Shown here: positions 12,015 to 19,393 of the stretch, piece after piece
Layout of the letters: each line of letters starts with the position of its first letter
Position numbering within the stretch: position 1 is the first letter of the stretch
From: Curtobacterium oceanosedimentum
Lineage (GTDB): Bacteria > Actinomycetota > Actinomycetes > Actinomycetales > Microbacteriaceae
Length of the DNA: 64,000 nt
Direction: 5' to 3'
Assembly (NCBI RefSeq): GCF_020297365.1
Contig: NZ_JAIXIG010000007.1
Location: 62,990 to 126,989 of the forward strand
The notes under the pieces: model-generated
What the model saw: only the letters and a program-made list of their open reading frames with translations
What the model was told of the DNA's origin: nothing
Database searches by the model: none
Position numbers and translations under genes: made by a program

Positions 12015-12557
12015 TCAGGCGGGGACGGCGCCGAGGGTCGCGACGGGCAGCCGGGGCTCGAGTCGCTCGCGGCCGTTCAGCCCGTCGAGCTCGAGCAGGG
12101 CGGCGAAGCCGATCGCCTGGTACCCGGCCCGCTCGAGCAGGGTGATCGTGGCCGCGCCGGTGCCGCCGGTGGCCAGCACGTCGTCGACGACGAGCACCCG
12201 CGTGCCCGCCGGCAGCTGACCCGGCCGGAGTTCGAGCTCGGCCTCGCCGTACTCCAACGCGTACTGCTCGCTGAGCACCTCGCCGGGCAGCTTGCCGGCC
12301 TTGCGGACGGTGAGCACGCCGACCTGGTGCTGCGCGGCGATGCCGCCGGCCAGGGCGAAGCCGCGGGCCTCGATGCCGGCGACGGCGTCGAACCCGGCGC
12401 CGATCGCGAACGGCGCAGCGAGTGCCTCGCAGACGCGGCCGAAGGCGACGGCGTCCGAGAACACGGGCGTCACGTCACGGAAGAGCACCCCCGGCTTCGG
12501 GAAGTCCGGCACGAGGGCGGTCAGGCGTTCGACGAGTGCAGCTGCGGTTTCGGTCAC
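12015..12557 (-). CDS. apt: adenine phosphoribosyltransferase
   Basis: Salvages adenine to AMP using PRPP. The 180-residue product has the family patterns VPDFPKPGVLFRDVTPVF, GIEARGFALAGGIA, KAGKLPGEVLSEQYALEYG and the PRPP loop VLVVDDVLATGGTGAA. The start is GTG at 12557. It lies directly upstream of thrS on the same strand, 54 bases away, and may share its transcript. Length and motif order are normal for the family. Confidence 0.95.
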   Translation of the reverse strand: MTETAAALVERLTALVPDFPKPGVLFRDVTPVFSDAVAFGRVCEALAAPFAIGAGFDAVAGIEARGFALAGGIAAQHQVGVLTVRKAGKLPGEVLSEQYALEYGEAELELRPGQLPAGTRVLVVDDVLATGGTGAATITLLERAGYQAIGFAALLELDGLNGRERLEPRLPVATLGAVPA

Positions 12558-12610
12558 CCGTCAACGGTACGGGAGGCCCGGGGCGCGTCCGACACGTCGG
12601 CACGCGCGGA

Positions 12611-12642
12611 CGGCACCCGGCGGCGGGGGCCGCCGGGTGCCG
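12611..12642 (-). terminator. 14-bp hairpin after the small basic gene
   Basis: CGGCACCCGGCGGC and GCCGCCGGGTGCCG form a perfect stem around a GGGG loop. It lies 42 bases after the stop of the minus-strand gene ending at 12685 and upstream of apt, so it probably ends that small transcript. No U-tract, as is common in high-GC Actinobacteria. Confidence 0.65.
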
Positions 12643-12684
12643 GGCCAGCAAGCGCGAGGACGAGCGCCACGCACGACCGGCGGC

Positions 12685-12918
12685 TCAGCGCCACATGCGC
12701 AGCGCGGCGACCTGCGTCAGCCAGTCGAGTTCGCGCTGCCGGCGCTCGCGCTCGAGACGCGCCACGGTGGCGCGGTCGAGTGACGGTCGCACGGTCCGGG
12801 TGCGTCGACTCCAGATGATGAGCGACACCCCGACGCGGAGGGCGATGCGGTCGGTGAGCGAGACCCGACGGCGCACCGCGCGGGTATCGGGTGGACGGGT
12901 GGTGGTCTTCGTGGACAC
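12685..12918 (-). CDS. small basic hypothetical protein
   Basis: 77 residues from the GTG at 12918, preceded by AAGGGGAAC, a good ribosome site. Very Arg/Thr-rich: VSTKTTTRPPDTRAVRRRVS, then TDRIALRVGVSLIIWSRRTR and an Arg-rich helix RLERERRQRELDW ending in MWR. The middle (LRVGVSLIIW) is a short amphipathic or membrane-skimming segment. The longer in-frame upstream extension lacks a ribosome site and is rejected. Small proteins of this make-up are frequent in Microbacteriaceae; I know no function. Two tandem inverted repeats lie just upstream. Confidence 0.65.
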   Translation of the reverse strand: MSTKTTTRPPDTRAVRRRVSLTDRIALRVGVSLIIWSRRTRTVRPSLDRATVARLERERRQRELDWLTQVAALRMWR

Positions 12919-12945
12919 GGTGTTCCCCTTCAGGGCACGGCAGAG

Positions 12946-12989
12946 CTGCCCGGGTTGCGGGCACGACGGATCTGCCCGGGTCGCGGGCA
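12946..12989 (-). promoter_or_regulatory. two tandem inverted repeats TGCCCG-N5-CGGGCA
   Basis: TGCCCG-GGTTG-CGGGCA (12947-12963) and TGCCCG-GGTCG-CGGGCA (12973-12989) lie 26 bases apart, 28 bases or more upstream of the small basic gene. Each is a perfect 6-bp-arm inverted repeat and the surrounding 18-mers are direct repeats differing at one base. The arrangement suits two dimers of a repressor or activator on the same DNA face. Regulator unknown. Confidence 0.45.
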
Positions 12990-13185
12990 GCAGGAAATGA
13001 ATGCGCGAGAATGCACTCCCGGATGGTCCCGGGAATGACCGCACGGCGCATCGTGGAATGCACGTCGACACCGAGAGCGTCGCACTGTCCATCGACATTC
13101 TCCCGGCGACGTCCGCGACGATCGAGCGGCATTCGTCGACGTGTCGACGAGCCGTTCGGCAGACGGACGGACCGGTCCTGCGCGA
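12990..13185. other. intergenic stretch without a recognised gene
   Basis: Locally lower in GC than neighbours (for example GAAATGAATGCG near 12993 and repeated GAATGC words). No reading frame here has a convincing start, ribosome site or family resemblance. It probably carries the promoter of the small basic gene to its left. Confidence 0.4.
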
Positions 13186-13209
13186 GCCGGATCAGTGAGC
13201 CTGATCGGC
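13186..13209 (-). terminator. hairpin after the 23-codon ORF
   Basis: GCC(G)GATCAG, a TGAGC loop and CTGATCGGC form a 9-bp stem with one bulged G. It lies 52 bases downstream of the stop of the small ORF at 13262-13333 on the minus strand and would end its transcript. Confidence 0.4.
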
Positions 13210-13261
13210 GCAGCGCACGGTGCTCGGAGGCACAGGTGTCAGGAGAGTGGGACGCCCCGGG

Positions 13262-13333
13262 TCAGCGGACGCGGAACGGGGTGCCGACGCGCTCGCGGAT
13301 CCCACGGAACGGAGTGGTTGCGAAGATCATCAT
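13262..13333 (-). CDS. 23-residue peptide ORF with its own expression signals
   Basis: MMIFATTPFRGIRERVGTPF followed by RVR and a TGA. Too short for normal gene callers, but it has a strong ribosome site (AAAGGGGG, 13340-13347, spacing 6), a plausible promoter about 75 bases upstream and a hairpin downstream. The peptide is basic and has a repeated TPFR word at residues 7-10 and 18-21. It sits in the gap downstream of the Clp ATPase gene, whose own terminator lies before the promoter, so it should be transcribed independently. Function unknown; candidates are a leader or small stress peptide, both guesses. Confidence 0.45.
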   Translation of the reverse strand: MMIFATTPFRGIRERVGTPFRVR

Positions 13334-13406
13334 GGTCGGCCCCCTTTCGGTCTCGAGCTGGTGGAGTCGTCCTGGTCGAATACCCGACCGTTCGCGACGA
13401 GTGAAC

Positions 13407-13434
13407 ACTATCGGCACGACAATTCACCGCGCAA
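13407..13434 (-). promoter_or_regulatory. candidate promoter of the 23-residue ORF
   Basis: On the minus strand TTGCGC (13434-13429), a 16-base spacer and GATAGT (13412-13407) match a vegetative -35/-10 pair fairly well. They sit in a locally AT-richer patch, which would give a leader of about 65 bases before the ATG at 13333. Confidence 0.4.
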
Positions 13435-13481
13435 CCCCATTCGTCGAGATTCTCCGGAATTGCACTCCTGAACACACCGAA

Positions 13482-13510
13482 AGGCCCGGCACCCATCGGG
13501 TGCCGGGCCT
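13482..13510 (-). terminator. terminator of the Clp ATPase gene
   Basis: A perfect 13-bp stem: AGGCCCGGCACCC, loop ATC, GGGTGCCGGGCCT. It starts 17 bases past the Clp stop on the minus strand and is followed by TTTCGG. The strongest simple hairpin in this area. Confidence 0.75.
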
Positions 13511-13527
13511 CGCCCGGTTCGTCGGGA

Positions 13528-16131
13528 CTACACCGTGGCGTGGTCTGCGACGGACGCCGTCAGCTCGCCGTCCACGACGTCGACCCGGAGGGTGTCACCC
13601 GCGGTGACCCCGTCCTCGACCACCAGGGTCGCGATGCGGTCGTCGACCTCGCGCTGGATGAGTCGGCGGAGCGGGCGGGCACCGTACTCCGGCTCGTACC
13701 CGTGCTCGGCGAGCCAGTCGACCGCGGCGTCCGACACCGACAGCAGCAGGTCCTGCGCGACGAGTCGGAGGGCCGTGTCCTGCAGCAGCAGCGACACGAT
13801 CGAGCGGATCTGCGTCGGATCGAGCTTGCGGAACAGCACGACCTCGTCGATGCGGTTGATGAACTCCGGCCGCATCGCCTCGCGCACCTTGCCCATCACC
13901 CGGTTGCGCAGGTCCTGCTCCCCGTAGCCGCCGTCGGCCGCCGCGGAGAACCCGAGCGCTCCGGACCGCGAGGCCAGGAACTCCGACCCGAGGTTCGACG
14001 TCATGATGACGACCGTGTTGCGGAAGTCGACCGTGCGCCCCTGGCCGTCGGTCAGCCGACCGTCGTCGAGCACCTGCAGGAGCAGGTTGAAGACGTCCGG
14101 GTGGGCCTTCTCGACCTCGTCGAGCAGGATGACGGAGTACGGGTTGCGGCGGACGCGCTCGGTGAGCTGCCCGGCCTCGTCGTACCCGACGTACCCGGGA
14201 GGGGCACCGACCAGGCGGGACACGGTGTGGCGTTCCCCGAACTCGCTCATGTCGAAGCGGACCATGGCGGACTCGTCGCCGAACAGCGAGCCGGCGAGGG
14301 CCTTCGCGAGTTCGGTCTTGCCGACGCCCGTCGGGCCGAGGAACAGGAAGCTGCCCACCGGACGACGCGGGTCGCCCATGCCGGTCCGGCTGCGCCGGAC
14401 GGCCCTGGCGATCGCGACGACAGCGTCGTCCTGGCCGACCACGCGCTCGTGCAGCTCGGACTCGAGCGCGGCGAGCCGCGTCTTGTCTGCCGACCCGAGA
14501 CGGGCCGCCGGGATGCCGGTGGCGCGGGACACCACCTCGGCGATGTCGGCTTCCGTGATCGACGAGTCCGCGGACTCCGGACCGGAGGCGCGGGTGGCGT
14601 CCGCCGACGAGGCGGCGGTGATCCGGGCCTCCAGTCCGACGATCTCGTCGCGCAGGTCGGACGCTTCCTCGTAGTGCTCCTCGGCGACCGCGCGGTCCTT
14701 CCGGGCCGTCAGGTCGGCGACCTGGGTGCGGAGCGCCTCGACGTCGACGTCGCCCGACAGGGCGAGGCGACGGCGTGCACCGGCCTGGTCGACGAGGTCG
14801 ATGGCCTTGTCCGGCAGGTGTCGGTCGGTCACGTAGCGGTGCGAGAGCTCGACGGCCGCGCGGAGCGCCTCGGGCGTGTACACGACGCCGTGGTGTTCCG
14901 CGTAGCGCGGGGCGAGGCCGGTCAGGATCGCGACGGCGTCCTCGACGGTCGGCTCCCCCACCGTGACGGGCTGGAAGCGGCGCTCGAGTGCGGCGTCCTT
15001 CTCGATCCGGCGGTACTCGGTGAGCGTCGTCGCGCCGACCATGTGCAGGTCGCCGCGGGCGAGCCGGGGCTTGAGGATGTTGCCGGCGTCCATCGAGCCG
15101 CCCTCGCCGCCGCCGCCTGCGCCGACGACGGTGTGGAGCTCGTCGACGAAGACGATGAGCTCGTCGGCGTGCGCCGCGATCTCGTCCATCGCCGTGGTGA
15201 GGCGCTCCTCGAAGTCGCCGCGGTAGCGGGTGCCGGCGAGCATGCCGGGCAGGTCGAGCGCGACGACCCGCTTGCCCTGCAACAGGGCGGGGACGTCACC
15301 GTCGACGATGCGCTGGGCGAGGCCCTCGACGATCGCGGTCTTGCCGACGCCGGGCTCACCGATCAGCACGGGGTTGTTCTTGGTGCGACGGAGCAGGATC
15401 TCGACGGTCTGCTCGATCTCGTCGGCGCGGCCGATCACCGGGTCGACGTGCCCGTCACGGGCGCGGGCGGTGAGGTCGGTGCCGAACTGGTCGAGCGTCG
15501 GGGTGCCGCTGTCGGTGGCCTGGTCGGTGCCGACGGCTTCGGGTGTCCCGGGCGCGGGGCGCCCCTCCCTCGCGGCGGCGGCAGCCTGTGCCGCGTAGTC
15601 CTGCATGACCTGCGGGGTGATCCCGGCGCTGGCGAGCAGCTGACCGGTCACGGTCTCCTGGTCCATCACGAGCGCGAAGAAGACGTGCTCGGGGTCGGTG
15701 TAGGTGCTGCCGAAGCCCCGCGCGGCCTGCGTCGCCTCGACGAGGATGCGCTGGGCGGTGCCGGTCAGCGCCGGGCGGCCGGTCTGCTCGGCCAGCGGCT
15801 CGTGCGCCACCGGCAGGCGCTGCTCGATCTCCTCGGCGAGTCGCCGGGGGTCGACCCCGGCGGAGCGCACGACGGCGTCGAACGGCTCGGTGCGGACGAG
15901 CACGTGCAGGATGTGCAGGGCGTCGATCTCGCGCTGCCCCTGCGCGACCGCGTACTCGGCGGTGTGCTGGAGCAGCTCGTGGGTCCGGCGGCTGAGCAGC
16001 CGGGTGATGTCGACCGGTCGACCGAACGCACGGACGCGCTGCTGGTCACCGGTGCGCTGTGCCGCGAGCAGGCGGGCGAGGAACTCGTCGAACGAGTCGT
16101 TGCCACCGGTCGGGCCGAACGTTGCTGGCAA
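13528..16131 (-). CDS. clpC: ClpC-type ATP-dependent Clp protease ATP-binding subunit
   Basis: Class I Clp/Hsp100 unfoldase, 867 residues. It has an N-terminal double Clp-N repeat (about 40-180), first AAA module with Walker A GEPGVGKT (258-265), and a short middle region with a UVR-like helix pair ([14 protein letters not shown]). The second AAA module has Walker A GPTGVGKT (599-606). An LGF tripeptide at 726-728, in the loop after [10 protein letters not shown], matches the ClpP-docking loop of ClpC/ClpA/ClpX and argues for a protease partner rather than a ClpB disaggregase; the middle domain is also too short for ClpB. The start is a TTG at 16131 with AGGAGG 7 bases upstream. An HspR-type HAIR box lies just upstream, which suggests heat-shock control. 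Confidence 0.85.
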   Translation of the reverse strand: MPATFGPTGGNDSFDEFLARLLAAQRTGDQQRVRAFGRPVDITRLLSRRTHELLQHTAEYAVAQGQREIDALHILHVLVRTEPFDAVVRSAGVDPRRLAEEIEQRLPVAHEPLAEQTGRPALTGTAQRILVEATQAARGFGSTYTDPEHVFFALVMDQETVTGQLLASAGITPQVMQDYAAQAAAAAREGRPAPGTPEAVGTDQATDSGTPTLDQFGTDLTARARDGHVDPVIGRADEIEQTVEILLRRTKNNPVLIGEPGVGKTAIVEGLAQRIVDGDVPALLQGKRVVALDLPGMLAGTRYRGDFEERLTTAMDEIAAHADELIVFVDELHTVVGAGGGGEGGSMDAGNILKPRLARGDLHMVGATTLTEYRRIEKDAALERRFQPVTVGEPTVEDAVAILTGLAPRYAEHHGVVYTPEALRAAVELSHRYVTDRHLPDKAIDLVDQAGARRRLALSGDVDVEALRTQVADLTARKDRAVAEEHYEEASDLRDEIVGLEARITAASSADATRASGPESADSSITEADIAEVVSRATGIPAARLGSADKTRLAALESELHERVVGQDDAVVAIARAVRRSRTGMGDPRRPVGSFLFLGPTGVGKTELAKALAGSLFGDESAMVRFDMSEFGERHTVSRLVGAPPGYVGYDEAGQLTERVRRNPYSVILLDEVEKAHPDVFNLLLQVLDDGRLTDGQGRTVDFRNTVVIMTSNLGSEFLASRSGALGFSAAADGGYGEQDLRNRVMGKVREAMRPEFINRIDEVVLFRKLDPTQIRSIVSLLLQDTALRLVAQDLLLSVSDAAVDWLAEHGYEPEYGARPLRRLIQREVDDRIATLVVEDGVTAGDTLRVDVVDGELTASVADHATV

Positions 16132-16148
16132 AGGGACCTCCTGGGGAA

Positions 16149-16169
16149 CTTGAGTGCCTTCGACTCAAT
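16149..16169 (-). promoter_or_regulatory. HAIR box (HspR operator) upstream of the Clp gene
   Basis: CTTGAGT-N7-ACTCAAT matches the known actinobacterial HAIR consensus CTTGAGT-N7-ACTCAAG at all but the last base. It lies 18 bases upstream of the TTG start. HspR with DnaK represses heat-shock genes (dnaK operon, clpB, lon in various Actinobacteria), so this gene is probably heat-induced. Confidence 0.85.
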
Positions 16170-16180
16170 GCAACGCAGGA

Positions 16181-16203
16181 GGGCCCGGGTCATTCCCGGG
16201 TCC
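16181..16203 (-). terminator. hairpin after the YbaK gene
   Basis: GGGCCCGGG, loop TCATT, CCCGGGTCC: a 9-bp stem with one mismatch, 25 bases beyond the YbaK stop on the minus strand and upstream of the HAIR box. It would separate ybaK transcription from the Clp gene. Confidence 0.45.
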
Positions 16204-16227
16204 GGAAGAAACTTGCGGCGACCCGAC

Positions 16228-16713
16228 TCAGGTCCGCGCGATGGGTGCAGCGACCGCGTCGGTGATCCGTGCGAGGTCGGTCGGGGCGACCTCGATGTCG
16301 AAGCCGCGGCGCCCGCCGGAGACGAAGATGCTCGCGTACGACAGGGCCGACTCGTCGATGACCGTCCGTAGTGGCGTCTTCTGCCCGACCGGGCTGATCC
16401 CGCCGACGACGTACCCGGTGCGCTTCTCGGCGAGGGCGGGATCGGCCAGCGTCGCCTTCTTGCCCCCGACCGCGGCGGCGATGGCCTTGAGGTCCAGCCG
16501 GTTCGCCACGGGCACGATCGCGACGGCGAGGGTGCCGTCGACGGAGACGACGAGGGTCTTGAAGACCTGCTCCTCGCGCAGCCCGAGGGCGGCGGCCGCC
16601 TCTTCTCCGAAGTTGGTGGCGCTCTCGTGGTGCTCGTACACGTGCGGCGTGTACGGGACCCCGGCCGCCTCGAGCGCGACGGTCGCTGGGGTGCTCGGCG
16701 AACCTGCGGTCAT
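16228..16713 (-). CDS. ybaK: YbaK/prolyl-tRNA-associated family Cys-tRNA(Pro)/aminoacyl-tRNA deacylase
   Basis: 161 residues, the usual size for the stand-alone editing domain. It has YTPHVYEHHESATNFGEEAAAALG, the lysine motif QVFKTLVVSVDG, RLDLKAIAAAVGGKKATLADP, and GYVVGGISPVGQKTPLRTVID, all characteristic of the YbaK branch that hydrolyses Cys-tRNA(Pro) and some other mischarged tRNAs. The ATG at 16713 is chosen; the longer upstream reading is non-homologous. Divergent from the small membrane gene at 16780, leaving only 66 bases for both promoters. Confidence 0.92.
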   Translation of the reverse strand: MTAGSPSTPATVALEAAGVPYTPHVYEHHESATNFGEEAAAALGLREEQVFKTLVVSVDGTLAVAIVPVANRLDLKAIAAAVGGKKATLADPALAEKRTGYVVGGISPVGQKTPLRTVIDESALSYASIFVSGGRRGFDIEVAPTDLARITDAVAAPIART

Positions 16714-16779
16714 GCCGTGATCCTCCCCCGCCGCACCTCCCGGTCCTCGACGGCACGCGGGCGTTACGCTGAACGGACC

Positions 16780-17073
16780 ATGACCGCCGTCCTGCTGCTG
16801 CTCCGCGCCACCGCCGCGCTGGTGCTCGGCGACCCGGCCGCCGGGGTGCTGCCCCTGCTGGCCGCGGCGGCACTCGGACTGACCGCGGTCGCCGTGACCG
16901 TCGTCGTCGCCCGGCTGCTCGTCGCGGTGCTGGCGGCCGTCCTGGGGGTCGGACCGGCATCCGTGTCGGAGCGCTCGGCGGTGCCCGACCTGGTCACCAG
17001 GATCGGGTGGAGCCACCCGGACGCCGACGGACACGTCCGCTCTCGGGCACCGGGGGTCGCGACCCCGGCCTGA
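16780..17073 (+). CDS. small membrane protein paired with a YidC-type insertase
   Basis: 97 residues starting MTAVLLLLRATAALVLGDPA. It has two hydrophobic segments (about 3-30 and 30-58), then a soluble tail of about 40 residues (SERSAVPDLVTRIGWSHPDADG). It ends 61 bases before the YidC-like gene. The composition and this tandem arrangement recall the actinobacterial DUF6412-type proteins found next to a second YidC; that family name is from memory and unverified. Function unknown. Confidence 0.65.
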   Translation: MTAVLLLLRATAALVLGDPAAGVLPLLAAAALGLTAVAVTVVVARLLVAVLAAVLGVGPASVSERSAVPDLVTRIGWSHPDADGHVRSRAPGVATPA

Positions 17074-17134
17074 CCACCGACCGGTGGCCGGGCCGCTCGC
17101 GCACCCCGTTGACCCACCACCGATCGGAACCGTC

Positions 17135-17878
17135 ATGGACCTGTCCACCCTGCCCCTCGTCGGCCCGCTGCTGCACGGCGGCGCGGACCTCGTCGCCGCC
17201 CTCACCGCGGCGCTCTCCCCCGTCGCCGGACCGTTCGCCGCGGCGATCGCCGTCGTGCTCCTCACCCTGGCCGTCCGGCTCGTGCTCGTCCCGCTGTCCG
17301 TGCTGCAGGTGCGGGCCGAACGAGACCGACGACGTCTGGCACCGCAGCTCGCGGCGCTGCGCAGGCGGTACGGCCACGACACCGAACGACTGCAGCGCGC
17401 GGTGCAGCAGCTGTACACCGACGAGCGGGTCTCGCCACTGGCCGGTTGCCTGCCCGTCCTCGCCCAGGCCCCGGTGCTGTCGCTCGTCTACGCCCTGTTC
17501 ACGCACCCGTGGATCGGCGGCACCGCGAACGCCCTGCTCGACGCGACCCTGGTGGGTGTCCCACTCGGACACTCGCTCGTCGTCACCCTGACCTCGCCGC
17601 TCTGGACGCACGCCTGGGTGGTGGTCCTGCTGCTGGTGGTCCTCGCCCTCGTGGTGGAGCAGAGCCGCCGCGCGAACGCCCACTGGAACCCGGTGGCGGC
17701 GCCCGAGGCCGGCGCCGAGGTGCCCGGTGCTGCCGTCGCCGCCGGCGTGGGTCGGGTCGCGCCGTTCCTGACGGTCGTGTTCGCGGCGATCGCACCCCTC
17801 GCGGCCGCCCTGTACATCGTGACGAGTGCCCTCTGGACCCTCGGCGAGCGGGCCGTGCTGCGACGGGTGCTCCGGTAG
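17135..17878 (+). CDS. YidC/Oxa1-family membrane protein insertase (second, short paralogue)
   Basis: 247 residues from the ATG at 17135 (CGGAAC upstream); an earlier in-frame ATG at 17084 is possible but lacks a ribosome site. The Oxa1 core is visible: a membrane helix leading into LAVRLVLVPLSVLQVRAERDR, the cytoplasmic helical hairpin RLAPQLAALRRRYGHDTERLQRAVQQLY, then PLAGCLPVLAQAPVLSLVYALF and two later membrane segments. The positively charged Arg in the first core helix (AVRLVL) is in the place of the conserved insertase arginine. It is shorter than the main YidC and not next to rpmH/rnpA, so it is likely an accessory insertase. Confidence 0.82.
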   Translation: MDLSTLPLVGPLLHGGADLVAALTAALSPVAGPFAAAIAVVLLTLAVRLVLVPLSVLQVRAERDRRRLAPQLAALRRRYGHDTERLQRAVQQLYTDERVSPLAGCLPVLAQAPVLSLVYALFTHPWIGGTANALLDATLVGVPLGHSLVVTLTSPLWTHAWVVVLLLVVLALVVEQSRRANAHWNPVAAPEAGAEVPGAAVAAGVGRVAPFLTVVFAAIAPLAAALYIVTSALWTLGERAVLRRVLR

Positions 17879-17879
17879 C

Positions 17880-18101
17880 TCAGCCGCCCTGGCCCTCCTG
17901 CTGCGGGCCCTGGTCGACCGGGTCGTACTCGGTGCCGCGGCCCTGTTCCTCGTCGGCGGTCGGGACGTGGCTCTCGGTGAAGGAACCACCGGGGCTCGTG
18001 GCGACGTAGTCGGCCTCGCCCGACTGCGTGTCGTGGCTCAGTGGGCCGATGGGCTCCTGGTCGGCGTCGGGCTCGGGCACGGGGCCGGGTTCGCTGCTCA
18101 T
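17880..18101 (-). CDS. small acidic hypothetical protein
   Basis: 73 residues, very acidic and Pro/Gly-rich (MSSEPGPVPEPDADQEPIGP ... EYDPVDQGPQQEGQGG). It contains SHDTQSGEADYVATSPGGSF, a phrase I associate with short conserved actinobacterial proteins of unknown role. Probably disordered. It ends one base from the YidC-like stop (convergent). No motif for function. Confidence 0.55.
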   Translation of the reverse strand: MSSEPGPVPEPDADQEPIGPLSHDTQSGEADYVATSPGGSFTESHVPTADEEQGRGTEYDPVDQGPQQEGQGG

Positions 18102-18194
18102 GCACCACGCCTACTCCCTCGTTCTGGGTGCGCGCGGACGGCGACGCGGTGCCACGATGGACCAGTCCACCCGACCGGCAGAGCGGGAGTGCGC

Positions 18195-19166
18195 ATGGCC
18201 CACGACGACGTGGCAGCGGAACGGGAACGGCTGGAGGCCGTGGCCTGGGGATCGGGTTCGAGCCCCGCGGACGCCGCGCGCGCCCGGATCGCGTTGCAGG
18301 ACCTGGACAGCGGTCGGCGCTCACGGGTGCTCGGTGCGTCCGGTGGTCGCGGCGGTCGGACGGGAGGCCCGGATCCGGTCCGCACGTCGCCATCGTCCCC
18401 GACGGGGTCGCGTCCCGAGCACGGGGCGATTCCGGCGGGGACCGGCGCGCGACGCGGCGCGGAGGGCGGCGCCCGGCGCCGTACCGAGGACGGGACCGGG
18501 GGCACGCCTCCGAGCCGTGCGGGGACCACCGTCGAGCACGACGCCGGACACACCGCCGACGCTGCCGACGCCGCCGATGGGGACACGGGTGACCACGCCG
18601 GCGCCGTGAGCGATGACGACGGGCGCGCACCGGGCCTCCCGGCCGGACCGACGCGACCGTCCCGCTGGCGCACGCTGCTCTGGACCCGGCGGCCACGCGC
18701 CTGGGCGGTGGCCGGTGCGGTGGCCGCGGTGGGCGTCGCCTTCGCGGTCGGCACCGTCGTGGGCACCGCCCGGCCGGACGTCGCCGCGGCGCCCAGCATC
18801 ACGCCGACCGCGGGGACGGTCACGCTCGAGCAGCTGCTCGACGCGCCGCAGACCTACGCCGACCAGCTGCCCGGACCGGTGGCCGCCCCGGTGAGCCTGC
18901 ACACCACGCGGATCGTCTTCTCGAACCGCGCGCTCGACGGCGGGACCGCCGAGACGCCCTGGAACGTGTGGGCCGGCGTCGGGACGGACCGGTCGACGAT
19001 CTGCCTGGTGGCGACGGCGGACCGGATCGAGTCCTCGTCGGCGTGCTTCCCGCGCGATGCGGCCCTGCACGGATCGGTGTCGATGTCGGCGCAGTCGAGG
19101 AGCGGGACCCTGACGATCGACCTGCGCGGGGGCGGGGTACAGGGCCGGGTGACGAACGGGTACTGA
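18195..19166 (+). CDS. single-span membrane-anchored hypothetical protein
   Basis: 323 residues from the ATG at 18195 (GGGAG upstream). The N-terminal third is hydrophilic and disordered, rich in Gly/Arg/Thr and His/Asp (about 45-150). Next comes WRTLLWTRRPRAWAVAGAVAAVGVAF, a positive-inside anchor followed by one membrane span, then an exported C-terminal domain of about 120 residues with two cysteines (TICLVATADR, SSACFPRD) that could form a disulfide. No catalytic motif recognised. The exported domain is the only part likely to fold. Confidence 0.7.
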   Translation: MAHDDVAAERERLEAVAWGSGSSPADAARARIALQDLDSGRRSRVLGASGGRGGRTGGPDPVRTSPSSPTGSRPEHGAIPAGTGARRGAEGGARRRTEDGTGGTPPSRAGTTVEHDAGHTADAADAADGDTGDHAGAVSDDDGRAPGLPAGPTRPSRWRTLLWTRRPRAWAVAGAVAAVGVAFAVGTVVGTARPDVAAAPSITPTAGTVTLEQLLDAPQTYADQLPGPVAAPVSLHTTRIVFSNRALDGGTAETPWNVWAGVGTDRSTICLVATADRIESSSACFPRDAALHGSVSMSAQSRSGTLTIDLRGGGVQGRVTNGY

Positions 19167-19191
19167 GGTCCGCCGCTGACCTGGGAGTTCG

Positions 19192-19205
19192 TTGGAGCGC
19201 TCCGA
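19192..19205 (+). promoter_or_regulatory. LacI-family-like operator GGAGCGCTCC
   Basis: TTGGAGCGCTCCGA contains a perfect 10-bp palindrome and resembles the LacI-family operator class TGGGAGCGCTCCCA (CebR type) at 10 of 14 positions. It lies about 190 bases upstream of the MFS gene. No LacI regulator is in the window, so the assignment is weak. Confidence 0.3.
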
Positions 19206-19393
19206 AAAGTTGGCCGGACCCCCTCGCGTGACGCTGTTCGACCGTGCAACACTGGTTGCGCGCACTCGTCGTGGAGTCGTACCCACATCATCCACACCCG
19301 CCCGCGAGCGCGCCCCGCAGACCCCCCGGTCATCGCCGTTCACCCGATCGGCATCGTCGCGCGCTCCACCGTGCCCCGGAGGAGGTCAGCAGC

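Noticed and set aside
13540-16371. A 943-codon open frame on the plus strand opposite the Clp ATPase gene
   Set aside because: It is the antisense of a clear ClpC-type gene; its predicted protein is low-complexity Asp/Gly/Val/Arg-rich with no domain. Long open antisense frames are a by-product of third-position GC bias.
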